The notes beneath the pieces are model-generated. The model saw only the letters and a list, made by a program, of their open reading frames with translations. It did not search any database and was not told the DNA's origin. DNA of 64,000 nucleotides from Verrucomicrobiia bacterium (lineage in GTDB: Bacteria; Verrucomicrobiota; Verrucomicrobiia; Verrucomicrobiales; Akkermansiaceae), in contig JAUIGV010000028.1 in assembly GCA_030432565.1 (NCBI GenBank), forward strand, positions 1-64,000, in the 5' to 3' direction. The position numbers were made by a program, and so were the translations under genes. Below, piece by piece: positions 1 through 9,200 of this stretch (its first letter is position 1; the number at the start of each line of letters is the position of its first letter).

Positions 1-58
1 CCCTGAGTTCTTCCAGGATGCGGACCTTCTGTTCTTCGCTAAAGCGACTTCTCTTCAT
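1..58 (-). CDS. IS3-family transposase OrfA, N-terminal 19 residues (runs off window)
   Basis: The reverse complement of 1-58 starts with ATG and encodes MKRSRFSEEQKVRILEELR, the typical N-terminus of the IS3-family OrfA helix-turn-helix protein that binds the element's ends. The remainder of OrfA and the DDE transposase OrfB should lie to the left of the window. The family call rests on this short but characteristic string. The gene lies inside the IS end described for 1-124. Confidence 0.8.
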   Translation of the reverse strand, partial: MKRSRFSEEQKVRILEELR

Positions 59-124
59 TTTTTCGATTTGCTTCTACCACCAAATCTACATTTTTGAATT
101 GTCCAATTTTCCGGGGTCAGGCCA
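1..124 (-). mobile_element. Terminal part of an IS3-family insertion sequence
   Basis: The left edge holds the promoter-proximal end of an IS3-type element read leftwards. On the minus strand a candidate terminal inverted repeat begins at 124 with TGGCCTGACCCCGG and continues through TTGGACA, the style of end seen in IS3-family elements. The orfA start follows at 58. Only one end is inside the window, so the full length, the partner repeat and the target duplication cannot be seen. The outer boundary at 124 is inferred from the terminal TG/CA convention. Confidence 0.75.
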
Positions 125-873
125 AAGTCAAAGACGACAAAGATAGCGTGAAGGTTTCGAGTAATAGCTCACTGACATTCTCCGGGAATCTCCTGGCTAC
201 TGGAAAAAAGCTCGATTTAAAAATTGATGGAAATGCTGCCTTCGGAGGTTCTATTGATGGAGATGGAGAAAAGATCGAGATAGATGGTAATGGCATTACT
301 ACTTTCTCAAGCACAACTGTCTCAAATTTCGATAGTCTAACCGTAAAGAAAAACGCTGAACTAGCTCTCGACGGATCAACTATTAATGGGGCGGTGAAAG
401 TTAAAGGAGGTGTTTTGAGTGGAAGTGGAGATCTCGTAGGAGATCTAGACGTTGACAACGACAAGCAAGAAATCGGCATTCTCTCCCCTGGCAATACGGG
501 TGCCGGCACGATTACTGTAACAGGTGACGTAAGCGGCGAGGGAACTTGGATCTTCGACGTCGTCGACTCATCGACAAGGGACTTGATTACGGTGGGTAAT
601 GATTTGGACATTTCAGGATTCACTCTCGACCTCTCTGGCAGCCCGACCACAAGCGGGACAGCCGTTATTGCAACATACGGGGGAAATCTGACAGAAGCAT
701 CGGGAGGGGGGTTCAACAGCGTGATCGGCCTCAATGGCAGACAGATCAGCTATAATGGAGGCCAAATCACGATCACGGGGGCGGCAATCATTCCCGAGGT
801 CACTAACATCATTCCTCTCTCACTGGCCTTCGTCCCGCTCTTGGGAATGCGGAAGCGTCGGTTGAGAAAGTAG
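94..873 (+). pseudogene. IS-truncated secreted beta-repeat protein with PEP-CTERM-like C-terminus
   Basis: The open frame continues to 873, but its first possible start (TTG at 94) and about ten codons belong to the IS end. Native sequence begins near 125, so this is the 3' part of a larger gene cut by the insertion. The protein is rich in Gly, Asp, Ser and Thr with repeated short beta-strand units (for example TVKKNAELALDG, GGVLSGSGDL). A segment with SPGNTGAGTITVTGDV resembles autotransporter-associated beta-strand repeats. The C-terminus has an IPE motif, a hydrophobic stretch and an RKRRLRK tail, as in PEP-CTERM-type sorting signals. It was probably a cell-surface or exported protein. Any present product would lack its signal peptide, so I treat it as broken. 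Confidence 0.7.
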
Positions 874-947
874 AACCTCAAATCGGTCCCCTGAGGACAG
901 CCGCCATGATCAGGGCTAAACCTGAATCTATCAAATTTAACAAAGTC

Positions 948-975
948 CGGCGTAGCGAAAGCTACGCCGCTTTCC
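948..975. terminator. Hairpin terminator with GAAA tetraloop
   Basis: CGGCGTAGC (948-956) and GCTACGCCG (961-969) form a perfect 9-bp stem closed by a GAAA tetraloop, followed by CTTTCCTTTT. It lies 75 bases after the truncated surface-protein gene and just before the next gene on the same strand, so it probably ends the former's transcript. Confidence 0.75.
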
Positions 976-1005
976 TTTTCCAGCGAACCAGCTATCATCA
1001 TTGGC

Positions 1006-1971
1006 ATGTTCGGATTTCTTGGTAGCCCGTGCCGCTCATGCTCCCCGGCTGACACCCACTCGACGTATCGGAGTTTCTTTTGCGGCCTCTCCGGAGCGCT
1101 TCGCGACGACTACTCACCGGCAGCCCGTTTTTTGGTAAACCGCGATTCCACCTTCCTCTCGATTCTGGGCGCCTCGGTCTCACCCGCCCATCCGGAAACC
1201 ACCCTTCGGACCTGCTGCAATCCCATCTCCGTTCCCAAGCCGCTCTTTAGCGATGGAATTCATTCTCGATTTGCCGCCGCAGTCACGGTTTGCGGACTGG
1301 CCACGAAACTCGAGGACGATCGCGACGACGAAACCGGCCTCCGCCGAACAGCCGCCCGGCTTCTTGGCCGATCCATCAGTCCGATGACCGACAAGGCCGT
1401 TTCCTTTCTCAATTCCATCCGCTTCCCAACATCGGAAATCTCCGACCTGATGACCGGCCAGTCTGCCCTCGAGGCACGGCGACCCGATCTGGTGACAGCG
1501 GCATCCCCGACCGCCGAAGCTTACGGTACGATCTTTGGCGAAGCCGCACGGATTGGAGGCGCGGGAAAAGAACAGAGCCGATTTCAATCGATAGGAAGGA
1601 GCCTGGGACGCCTCATTTACTGGCGGGATGCCTGGGATGACCGGGCAGCGGACAAAGAGAGAGGCCGATTCAACCCGCTCGAAAAAGCTGATCCAGAGGA
1701 ACTCCCGCAACGCTTTGGAGAAGCGATGATCGTGCTTGATGGAGGCGCGTCGCTGCCGGGTCGCTTTCAAGGGACCATCGGCGAGATTCTTGCCAGCACA
1801 TCAAGTCGACACCGCGAACTGATTCCTGACGCGATGATGAGGCGGACTAAAGAAAAGCGCTCGAAGAAGAAAATTGAGCACGAGAAAGACAACTGGTGTT
1901 CAAGCTGTTGTCACAATTTTGATTGCTGTATCACTGAGTCGTGCTGTGTCGGCATTTCATGCTGCGATTAA
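1006..1971 (+). CDS. DUF5685-family protein with cysteine-rich tail
   Basis: The 321-aa protein matches the pattern I associate with DUF5685, best known from Actinobacteria. It begins MFGFLGSPCRSC, followed by FFCGLSGALRDDYSPAARF and a central SLGRLIYWRDAWDD with RGRFNPL. No biochemical function is established to my knowledge. Residues from about 85 to 260 look all-alpha with repeated Asp pairs (LEDDRDDE, YWRDAWDD) reminiscent of metal- or prenyl-binding helical bundles. The last 25 residues contain nine cysteines arranged mainly as CC pairs, preceded by a very basic linker (RRTKEKRSKKK). No signal peptide is visible, so it is likely cytoplasmic. It is followed by a terminator at 2033 and stands alone on its strand. 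Confidence 0.75.
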   Translation: MFGFLGSPCRSCSPADTHSTYRSFFCGLSGALRDDYSPAARFLVNRDSTFLSILGASVSPAHPETTLRTCCNPISVPKPLFSDGIHSRFAAAVTVCGLATKLEDDRDDETGLRRTAARLLGRSISPMTDKAVSFLNSIRFPTSEISDLMTGQSALEARRPDLVTAASPTAEAYGTIFGEAARIGGAGKEQSRFQSIGRSLGRLIYWRDAWDDRAADKERGRFNPLEKADPEELPQRFGEAMIVLDGGASLPGRFQGTIGEILASTSSRHRELIPDAMMRRTKEKRSKKKIEHEKDNWCSSCCHNFDCCITESCCVGISCCD

Positions 1972-2032
1972 CCCGTGAGCGATCAGGCTCAAGTAAAGGT
2001 GAGCAACAACCGCAGGATCAACTCACAAAAAA

Positions 2033-2062
2033 ACCCGGAACCTTTCGGAGCCGGGTCTTTTT
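2033..2062. terminator. Bidirectional terminator between convergent genes
   Basis: ACCCGG (2033-2038) pairs with CCGGGT (2051-2056). An A-run lies before the stem and a T-run after it, so the hairpin can work on both strands. It separates the DUF5685 gene (ends 1971) from the leftward helical-repeat gene (ends 2088). Confidence 0.7.
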
Positions 2063-2087
2063 ATGGTCTGGAATTAAATTTGAGTTT

Positions 2088-3458
2088 TTATCTTCCCCGG
2101 CCGCCGCGACCAAAATCCCGGCGAGTGGTAATCGACTCCACCGCCTTCTCGGGAAGACCGCTGGAAGCAATCCACTCTTCGGCCGCAGCCTTGTCACTCC
2201 GATACCAGTCGCGGGCCACATCAACCATGGTCTCCTCACGGATCCCGGCGTCGTTGATCGTTTTGGCCCACTCCATGGCGCTGCTTGGATCCTCGCGGGA
2301 AACACGGGTGGCATATCCTCCCACCGCAGCATCGCGTTCGGGTGATTCCTGCAGACTCGATAAATACTCACCCGCAGCAGCCGGATCCTGACCTGCCCAA
2401 CTTTGCATCGCCTCCTCGTAAGCTTCCGCTTTCGATTTGCCAGAGAGATTCCCAGCCCAGTCCATCACTGCCTTGGGATCTTCGTCTGCCCAGGAATCGG
2501 CAAGGCGGCTTACCGCCGGAGCTGCCGCATCTTCATCACCAAATTGCGCAATCCACTCCGCCGCCTCCGCTCGGTCTTCATTCATAATCTCCATCGTCAC
2601 CCGGGCAAGAGCACCGGTCCTGAGCTCGGGCTCCTTCACGGTATCCACCCAGCTTTTCGCCTGATCCAAACCTTGCTCGAGCATCTCGTCGGTCACCATT
2701 GCCATGTAAAAGCCCTTGGTCCGATCGCCATCTTCACTGTCGGGAAGATTGCGAACAAATCCCATCGCCTCATCCACGCCGTTCACCAGCATTCCCTGAA
2801 GCACACCGAAAGCCGCTCCGCGCTGCTCGCGCTCGTCCTCGATCCCGCTGACGTAAGCCGAAGCCGCCGCGCCATCCACGGTCGCCCAGCCGGCCAGCAC
2901 TCCGGAAAGCGCACCGGGACCACGGTCTCTACCTCCCCAACGGCCACGATCCCTGCCTTCTTCCCCTTCCTCGGCCGCGATCTCCTTCAGCGCCGCAACC
3001 GCCCCCGCACCGTCAATCCGACCCCAGGCATTCGCCAAAAGTCTGATCTGATCATCACCACCACGGCCAAACGGCCCTCCACGACGGCCCTCTCGAAGAG
3101 CCAAATAAGCGCTCCGCGCATTGTCAGGCGTCAGATTCTCCAGCAAGGCTGCAAACATCTTCTGGCGCAAAAGTGGGTCATTGGTATCCGAAATCTCTTT
3201 AATCGCGCTCTTCATATCCTCGCCGGAGATGGAACCGTTGACGAGATACCTCGCAATAAACCCGGACTCCAGACCACTCGAACGAGATCCGCTGTCAGAT
3301 GATCTCGATCCGCCGATCGAGCGACCTTTGCGATCCGGGGAATCACTTTTGGAAACTTGCTTTTGATCGTCTCCCGAATCGGGGCGGGCAACCCAACCAA
3401 GCCCAAAAGCCACTGCCGCGGTCAGGGAAAAAAGGGGGACTAATGTCGAATTTTTCAT
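2088..3458 (-). CDS. Exported alpha-helical repeat protein (unknown function)
   Basis: The 456-aa protein starts with a hydrophobic segment (residues 5-25, VPLFSLTAAVAFGLGWVA) that is a signal peptide or membrane anchor. A Ser/Arg/Asp-rich linker follows to about residue 62. The rest is built of degenerate helical units of about 35-40 residues with the theme W-x(2-4)-DP-x-A-A-x(2)-W, seen in LADSWADEDPKAVMDWA, MQSWAGQDPAAAGEYL and ARDWYRSDKAAAEEWI. A Gly/Arg/Asp-rich insert (about 130-170) interrupts them. Such secreted repeat proteins are common in Verrucomicrobiota, but I know no assigned role; a HEAT/TPR-like scaffold is an inference. It is a single gene transcribed divergently from the sugar-acid kinase. 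Confidence 0.7.
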   Translation of the reverse strand: MKNSTLVPLFSLTAAVAFGLGWVARPDSGDDQKQVSKSDSPDRKGRSIGGSRSSDSGSRSSGLESGFIARYLVNGSISGEDMKSAIKEISDTNDPLLRQKMFAALLENLTPDNARSAYLALREGRRGGPFGRGGDDQIRLLANAWGRIDGAGAVAALKEIAAEEGEEGRDRGRWGGRDRGPGALSGVLAGWATVDGAAASAYVSGIEDEREQRGAAFGVLQGMLVNGVDEAMGFVRNLPDSEDGDRTKGFYMAMVTDEMLEQGLDQAKSWVDTVKEPELRTGALARVTMEIMNEDRAEAAEWIAQFGDEDAAAPAVSRLADSWADEDPKAVMDWAGNLSGKSKAEAYEEAMQSWAGQDPAAAGEYLSSLQESPERDAAVGGYATRVSREDPSSAMEWAKTINDAGIREETMVDVARDWYRSDKAAAEEWIASSGLPEKAVESITTRRDFGRGGRGR

Positions 3459-3530
3459 AAATTATCTGTGGTTTATGACGGTTCTAACCGCCTGCACGCA
3501 GAAAAGTTGCGCAGAATCTTAGCTTTTTGA

Positions 3531-3656
3531 AATGGACTGACCATAATCCCACCCGAAACCGACCCTGGAGATAAACAATTCATCGACCAGCTCACCCGAT
3601 CCATCTCTGCCAAGCTCGAAGAAGTCCCTCACATCCATAAACTTCACTTCTCATGA
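3531..3656 (+). pseudogene. Short coding remnant coupled to the sugar-acid kinase gene
   Basis: A frame open from 3531 to the TGA at 3654-3656 encodes about 40 residues ending EEVPHIHKLHFS, with protein-like composition (PPETDPGDKQFIDQLTRSI). It has no in-frame ATG. An out-of-frame ATG at 3532 would join it if one base were inserted near 3537. The stop overlaps the following start as ATGA (3653-3656), an arrangement typical of translationally coupled genes. It could be the end of a decayed upstream gene, a small gene with an unusual start, or chance. Confidence 0.3.
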
Positions 3657-4870
3657 CCAAAGACGAACTGCTCTCCGGACTTCCCGCTAAATTCCACGAT
3701 GACCTCACTCCGGAAATTCACACCCTTCTCATTGAATCAAAAAAAACCATTGTCGTTCTCGATGATGATCCAAGCGGAACAAATACCGTCTTCGATGTTC
3801 CCGTCCTCACTGATCTGAGCCCCGATACGATTAAAGACGCGATCGATGAAGCTCCTCCCGTTCTTTTTCTTCTCACCCATTCAAAATCGCTTGGCACGGA
3901 ACAAACAACCGCGCTTCACAAAAATCTCGGAGAAACTCTCAAAGAATTTGAAGACGACATCATCGTCATCTCGCGTTCGGACTCCTCTCTCCCGGGCAAG
4001 TTCCCACTCGAAACCAACACCCTGCGCGAAGCTCTCGACATCCCAAAGGCTCCCACCCTCTTCATTCCCTGCCTCGAAGCCGATGAGCCACTCACCAAAA
4101 GCGATTTCCAATCCCTCTCCCTCGTCGACATTCGCTCCGGAGACATCACCACCAAACTCGCCGACCTGCCGGATGGTTCGACCTGCTTCGTCGACGCAAG
4201 TTCACTCAGCGACCTCAACGTCCTTTCACTTGCCCTTCTCAAAAGCGAACGTCGCTTCATCATCCGCTCGGCTGCTTCCTTCGTTCAATCGCTCGCCGGA
4301 ATCCCCTCCCGCCCGCCTCTCGAGCCGTGGCAACTTCAGGACCTCGACCCCAACCCAAACGGTGGGCTTATTATCGTCGGCTCCCACGTCCCCAAGACGA
4401 CCGACCAACTGAACCATCTCCTCAAAAACTCGCCCAATCTCACCGGGATCAAGCTCAGCGTCCCGGACATCATCAATTCCACCTTCAATCTCAAAAGTAC
4501 GATCACCGACGCTCAAACCGCCCTGACTTCCGGCCAAAATGTCGTCCTCTTCACCTCGCGCAAACGGATCGATGGTGATGACGATCCCGCCACCTCCAAA
4601 GCGGTTTCCAAAACCCTGGTCGAAATTGTTCGTGGGATCAAAGACCGCCCCTCGTTCCTCGTTACCAAAGGCGGCAGCACCTCATCCGACATTGCAACCG
4701 AAGCCCTCGGGGTCAGGCAGGCCCAGGTCCTTGGCCAGATTCTCCCAGGAGTTCCCGTCTGGACCATTGGCAATGAAACCCTCCACCCCGGCCTCGCTTA
4801 CGTCATCTTCCCCGGCAATGTTGGCGACGAAGACGCCCTCACCCTCGCAGTAGAAAAACTCACGCCGTGA
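3653..4870 (+). CDS. Four-carbon acid sugar kinase family protein (DUF1537 / OtnK-type)
   Basis: The 405-aa protein belongs to the family that phosphorylates four-carbon sugar acids such as threonate and erythronate with ATP. The N-terminal substrate domain shows VVLDDDPSGTNTVFDVPVLT near residue 35 and SRSDSSLPGKFPLETN near 105, matching the family's DDPTGTQT and RSDSTLRGHFP signatures. The C-terminal nucleotide-binding domain has VTKGGSTSSDIA near 340 and PGNVGDEDAL at the end. Length is typical. Usual partners (a PdxA-type dehydrogenase, aldolase or transporter) are absent, so the exact substrate is open. The start overlaps the stop of an upstream remnant. Confidence 0.88.
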   Translation: MTKDELLSGLPAKFHDDLTPEIHTLLIESKKTIVVLDDDPSGTNTVFDVPVLTDLSPDTIKDAIDEAPPVLFLLTHSKSLGTEQTTALHKNLGETLKEFEDDIIVISRSDSSLPGKFPLETNTLREALDIPKAPTLFIPCLEADEPLTKSDFQSLSLVDIRSGDITTKLADLPDGSTCFVDASSLSDLNVLSLALLKSERRFIIRSAASFVQSLAGIPSRPPLEPWQLQDLDPNPNGGLIIVGSHVPKTTDQLNHLLKNSPNLTGIKLSVPDIINSTFNLKSTITDAQTALTSGQNVVLFTSRKRIDGDDDPATSKAVSKTLVEIVRGIKDRPSFLVTKGGSTSSDIATEALGVRQAQVLGQILPGVPVWTIGNETLHPGLAYVIFPGNVGDEDALTLAVEKLTP

Positions 4871-4992
4871 CGAAAATCACCTCCTGCTTGCAATCGAAAT
4901 TCTCAAACGTGTCGTCATTCGGTAACCCTTCAAAGAGCCCTCCAAACCACAAAACACGTTGAAGCCCCATGCCAGTCTGCTAAGAAGCCAGG

Positions 4993-5760
4993 ATGAATCA
5001 TCACCTACGATTCTTTAGACCGTCCGCGCGCCTTGGTGCCGCCGGAATCGCCCTTCTGCTTTCATCCTGCAGCACTCCCAAACCCGAGCCCCCTCTTGCC
5101 GCCGTGCAAAAGGGATTAACCTACGAGATTCGCATCTTCGATGTTCCTGCCAAACATCCGTTTGGATCGCAAGGAATCGAATCGATGTCGCCACAACAGG
5201 CCTCCGACCTGCTCAAAAAACTGGATCGCCAGCCCAGCTTCTCCGGCGTCATCAGCGCCGCACCGGGTCAGACCAAAACACTCGGCAACAAAAAGGACTT
5301 TGTCTACCCAACCGAGTGGACCCCTCCCCAACTCCCGCGCGCCGACCGGAAAATTGTTGGTAGCGGATTTCCAGTCACGCCCGCCACACCCAAGTCATTT
5401 CAGACCACACAGATCGGGACAACCGTGTCTTTCACAGGCCAAAAATCAGCTGATGGCTTCGTCGACCTGGACTTAACCCTTGATCGCAAAACCCTCCTCG
5501 GCTTCGTCAATTACGGTAAGCCAATCACCACCGATGCCACTGATTGGCTTGGCCGCAAGGTCCCCGTCGTGATTACCGAAAACAGAATTGAAAAACCTAT
5601 ATTCCGGAGTGACCGGATCAAATCATCAATTCTTTTGACTGAAGGGGACTACCTCGTTCTTCGCAATCCTGACGCCAGACCCGCTTACACCGGTGATTGG
5701 CCGTTTCAGGAGAAACGTAAACCCGGATTCATTGCCCTGATTCGCGTCGCTTCGCACTAA
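4993..5760 (+). CDS. Lipoprotein consisting of a secretin-type C-terminal module
   Basis: The 255-aa protein has a lipoprotein signal peptide with lipobox LLSSC (Cys26). The mature part resembles the C-terminal core of verrucomicrobial secretins of the GspD/PilQ type (relatives of Akkermansia Amuc_1098). Shared strings are FVYPTEWTPPQLP, GSGFPVTPATPKSFQ, GFVNYGKPIT and VITENRIEKPIFRSDRI, in the same order as I know them from full-length secretins. The N-domains that form the periplasmic vestibule are missing, so it probably cannot form a normal secretin channel alone. It may be a degenerate paralogue or an accessory outer-membrane lipoprotein. It is convergent with the next gene, overlapping it by four bases. 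Confidence 0.72.
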   Translation: MNHHLRFFRPSARLGAAGIALLLSSCSTPKPEPPLAAVQKGLTYEIRIFDVPAKHPFGSQGIESMSPQQASDLLKKLDRQPSFSGVISAAPGQTKTLGNKKDFVYPTEWTPPQLPRADRKIVGSGFPVTPATPKSFQTTQIGTTVSFTGQKSADGFVDLDLTLDRKTLLGFVNYGKPITTDATDWLGRKVPVVITENRIEKPIFRSDRIKSSILLTEGDYLVLRNPDARPAYTGDWPFQEKRKPGFIALIRVASH

Positions 5761-6176
5761 CGGTCGGCAATCGATCCCTTTTTAGTCGAAGCAAAGAGCA
5801 TTTCAAACAAGCCCTGAACCACCTTCCAGATTCCAAAACCGAATAAGATGGCCGCGAAAAATCCGAGAAACCATGGAAGGAATGGAAGGGCAATGAAGCC
5901 CTCGCCAAAACGGCTGACCTCAAGCTCATCCAGTCTAAATCCAAAGTAACAGGCCACGGCTGCGGTTAAACAGGCCAAGCCCGCTCCGAGGGCTTTGAAC
6001 CCATCACCGCGGAGAATCTTAACCCTCTCGGCACGGGCCGCACGATAAATGGCCTCGGCCCTCTCTCCCGTCACTTTGTTAACCTGAAGACGATGAAAAA
6101 TCGCCTCCCGATCTTCGTCCCAGAGAACCATCTTGAGGACAACTTCAAATTGAGGTTCTTCTTCAACCATGGCCAA
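5757..6176 (-). CDS. Small two-helix membrane protein (unknown function)
   Basis: The 139-aa protein has a charged N-terminal half (residues 1-60, with RAARAERVKILRGDG) and two hydrophobic segments at about 62-80 and 93-122. It therefore looks like an inner-membrane protein with a cytoplasmic N-terminal helical domain. The tail STKKGSIADR is basic. I do not recognise a named family. The gene follows the large ThuA/cytochrome gene on the opposite side of a 71-bp gap, on the same strand, and might be read from the same transcript. Start at the first of two Met codons (MAM); either is possible. Confidence 0.6.
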   Translation of the reverse strand: MAMVEEEPQFEVVLKMVLWDEDREAIFHRLQVNKVTGERAEAIYRAARAERVKILRGDGFKALGAGLACLTAAVACYFGFRLDELEVSRFGEGFIALPFLPWFLGFFAAILFGFGIWKVVQGLFEMLFASTKKGSIADR

Positions 6177-6247
6177 AAGTTAGAGCAAAAATCCATGCCC
6201 GTCACTTTAAGGCTTCCAATATTAACCTTTCACCAATTCGTGATGCT

Positions 6248-9200
6248 TCATTTCTGTGGAAGTCCGATCATCCCTTTTTCCCGGCGCAATTTTTCTTTCA
6301 GCTCCTCATCTGTCCACGGCGTGGTGCGTTCCTTGAGCCTCCGCCTCCATTCTTTGACCTCATCCGGCTTGATCAAGGTGGGATTCCCGCCCCAGGCATA
6401 GCGCAAGTAGGACAGCAATTCGGCGAGGCGGTCATCTCGGGTGATCCCCAGGGCGTGGGCGGGGGCCATATAGTTGGCCTGGTAAGTCACCCCGTCGATA
6501 GGGCCAATGAGGCCGTTTGCCATCACCGGCATGAGACCTGCAAGGGGTCCGTGAACCCGCTTCGAATCCGCCAGCGAAGGGGCCAGGGCAGTCTTCATTC
6601 CCGGGATTTTTGTTCCCTTCCCGTCCGGCCCGTGACAGCTGACGCAGTTCTGAAAGTAGAGAACCTCCCCACCTTGAATCTTGCGGGTGTCATCCTTCGG
6701 CATCTCCTCCGGAAAGGTCAGCCCCCGGTTCCACTGCGCCAAGGCCTGTTTCCAACGGGTGGCGGCGGTGGCGGAATCTTTGAGCGTCTTAAACGCTTCA
6801 CCAGACCGGAGTCTCTTCACGGAGGAAGTCTCTTGTTTCCAAAGAGCGACCGTTCCCGCCAGGGTCACGCCGAGGTGGGCGGGATGGTTTTCAATCGCAC
6901 GACCGATCAGGTCAAAAACAGCAGGATCCTTCGACCAACCCAGTGAGAGAATGAGCTGCTTCGCGACCTCGGGGTGCTTGTCATCGACCAAGGGAAGGAG
7001 AGCGGAGTGATTCCCTTCCTTGATCATAGGCTCATGCATGCGAACTGCAGCGGCGCGAACCCGCCAATCACGATCCTTAAGAGCCACGGGGAGGATTTCC
7101 TTCTCAGCGCCCATTCCATGCAAAGTCCAAAGAGCATGCAGACGACCGAGAGCGTTCTGGGTGTATTGGATTTGATCCTTCAAGAGAGGAATCACCAAAT
7201 CCCGGTCTTTCCGCAAAATGATCAGCTTCTGGGCGGTCATTCGCCACCACGAATTAGGGTGGTCCAGATGTCGTACCAGCGAAGCCGTCCTTTCTTCAAG
7301 CATGCGGGGCTTCTCGAAAGTGAGAGGATGGTCCTGATGGCTGACGCGCCAGATGCGGCCCCGTCGAATCACTTTGTCCAATCCCGCTCCCCGGATAAAT
7401 TCACGCGGTCCCGGACTGAGCCAGGGTGCATCTTGAATAATCCCCCGTGCCATATCAACCACGTAGATCGCTCCGTCGGGGCCGATGTGGGTATTGACGG
7501 GACGAAAGTAGATATCAGGTGAGATCAAAAATTCCTCCTGCCCATGAGGATGGATCAGAAAGCGTTGGCCATTGCGATCAGTCACCAATCCCTGCCTCAC
7601 CACGTGGGCAGTGGGATCGGTGATGAAGAAGCTTTTAAGGTAACCGACCGGAAGCTTGTTTGCCTTATAAACGCTTTGTCCGCCAGCCGAGGTCATTCCT
7701 CGGCGAGCGGTATTCGCACCCCCCCGGTCCTTCGTCGGACAGAGGTTTTTCATTTCCAAAAAGGACAGATCGTAAGCAGCCCCAAAGGCCACCGGTTCGG
7801 AGTCCCGGGGACGCGGGCCACCACGATGATCAATCAGGCCCCAGTACTCACGGGGCATCTGGCTCGAGAAAAAGGGATCGGAATTGGAGGAGTAAAAAAT
7901 TTGCCCGGTCTCGTCATGATCCAGCCCCCACTGGGCCCAGATGTTTTGCGCCTTGAGACCGCGCCACGTGCCATCGGTGAAACGATACTTGGTGTGATTA
8001 TAAGAAACGTAAATGGTATTATCGAGGTTCCAGATCAAGCCCGAGTCCTGATGTTCAACCGACTTGGTCGGTGGGATTTCCTTTCCCTTCCAAAGCAATT
8101 CCTTCTCGTCTGAAACACCATCGCCGTCGGTGTCCCGAAACGAATAGACCGAAGTCGTATCCGTTTCCACAATGGCAATGCGGTCATCGAGCGGGAGAAT
8201 CATGCGGGGAAGATTCAATCCATCGGCAAACACCGTCACCCGGTCGTAGCGACCGTCGCCATTGGTGTCTTCAAGACGTTTGACCCGCCCGTTCTTCGAC
8301 GTCTTGGTTCCATTTCCTTCCACATCCTGCATGTAACTCCGCATCTCCGCGACATACATCGCCCCGTTGCCATCCCAAACTGCGAGAACCGGCTCTTCGA
8401 CATCGGGCTCAGCCGCGACATTTTCAATTTGGAAACCCGGCGCAAGTTCGAAGGCATCGAGCGCCTGCAACACCGTCAGCGGATGAAATTCATTCTCCTC
8501 CTTCACCTTTTTCCAATCGGTCGCCGGGATGGCCTGCGAAGATCCCAATTGATGAGGTGGCACAATTTTCTCCTCGTCCTCCGCCGGGAATCCTTCAGGC
8601 ACTGGCAAAGTGACTTTTCCAGTCGCCAGATACTCCGCAGCCCTCGCCACGATCGTTTGGAATCCGAGACAATGGAGGGACTCCCGATCCACATCTCCAG
8701 GCCAAAAATGCCCCATCGTGGTCACGATAACCCGGCCCTTCCCAAAGGTCTGCTCGTGGGTGATCGGTTCATGATTTCCAGAGCCCCCGGTCTTGGGATC
8801 CGAATAGGCCGACGAAAGCACGGTGAGATTTTGAGCTGATCCCCGCAGACGATGGTAAAGTTCGTCCTTCGCATGCAGCCAGACCTTGGGCAGTCCTTTC
8901 ATGACGGGATGCTCGGGTGCCCTGACGGTTACTTTGAATGGATGCTTCGCCCCATGACCGGTTCCCTGATCCGACCCACTCTCCACCGCTTTTCCGGTTT
9001 CAGGGTCAACGGTCACCATTTTTCCAAAGCCCGGCTTTCTCCAGCCGAGTCCGATCATCTCGTTATACTCCGGCCAATCGCTGAAGCAATTGTTCGCGGC
9101 ATGAATGGCCAGAACTCCCCCGCCCTCTCGCACGAATTTGGTAAATCCTTCCTCCATCGCCTTGGGCCAGCGCGGCCCATTGTAGTTGAGAATGACGGTG

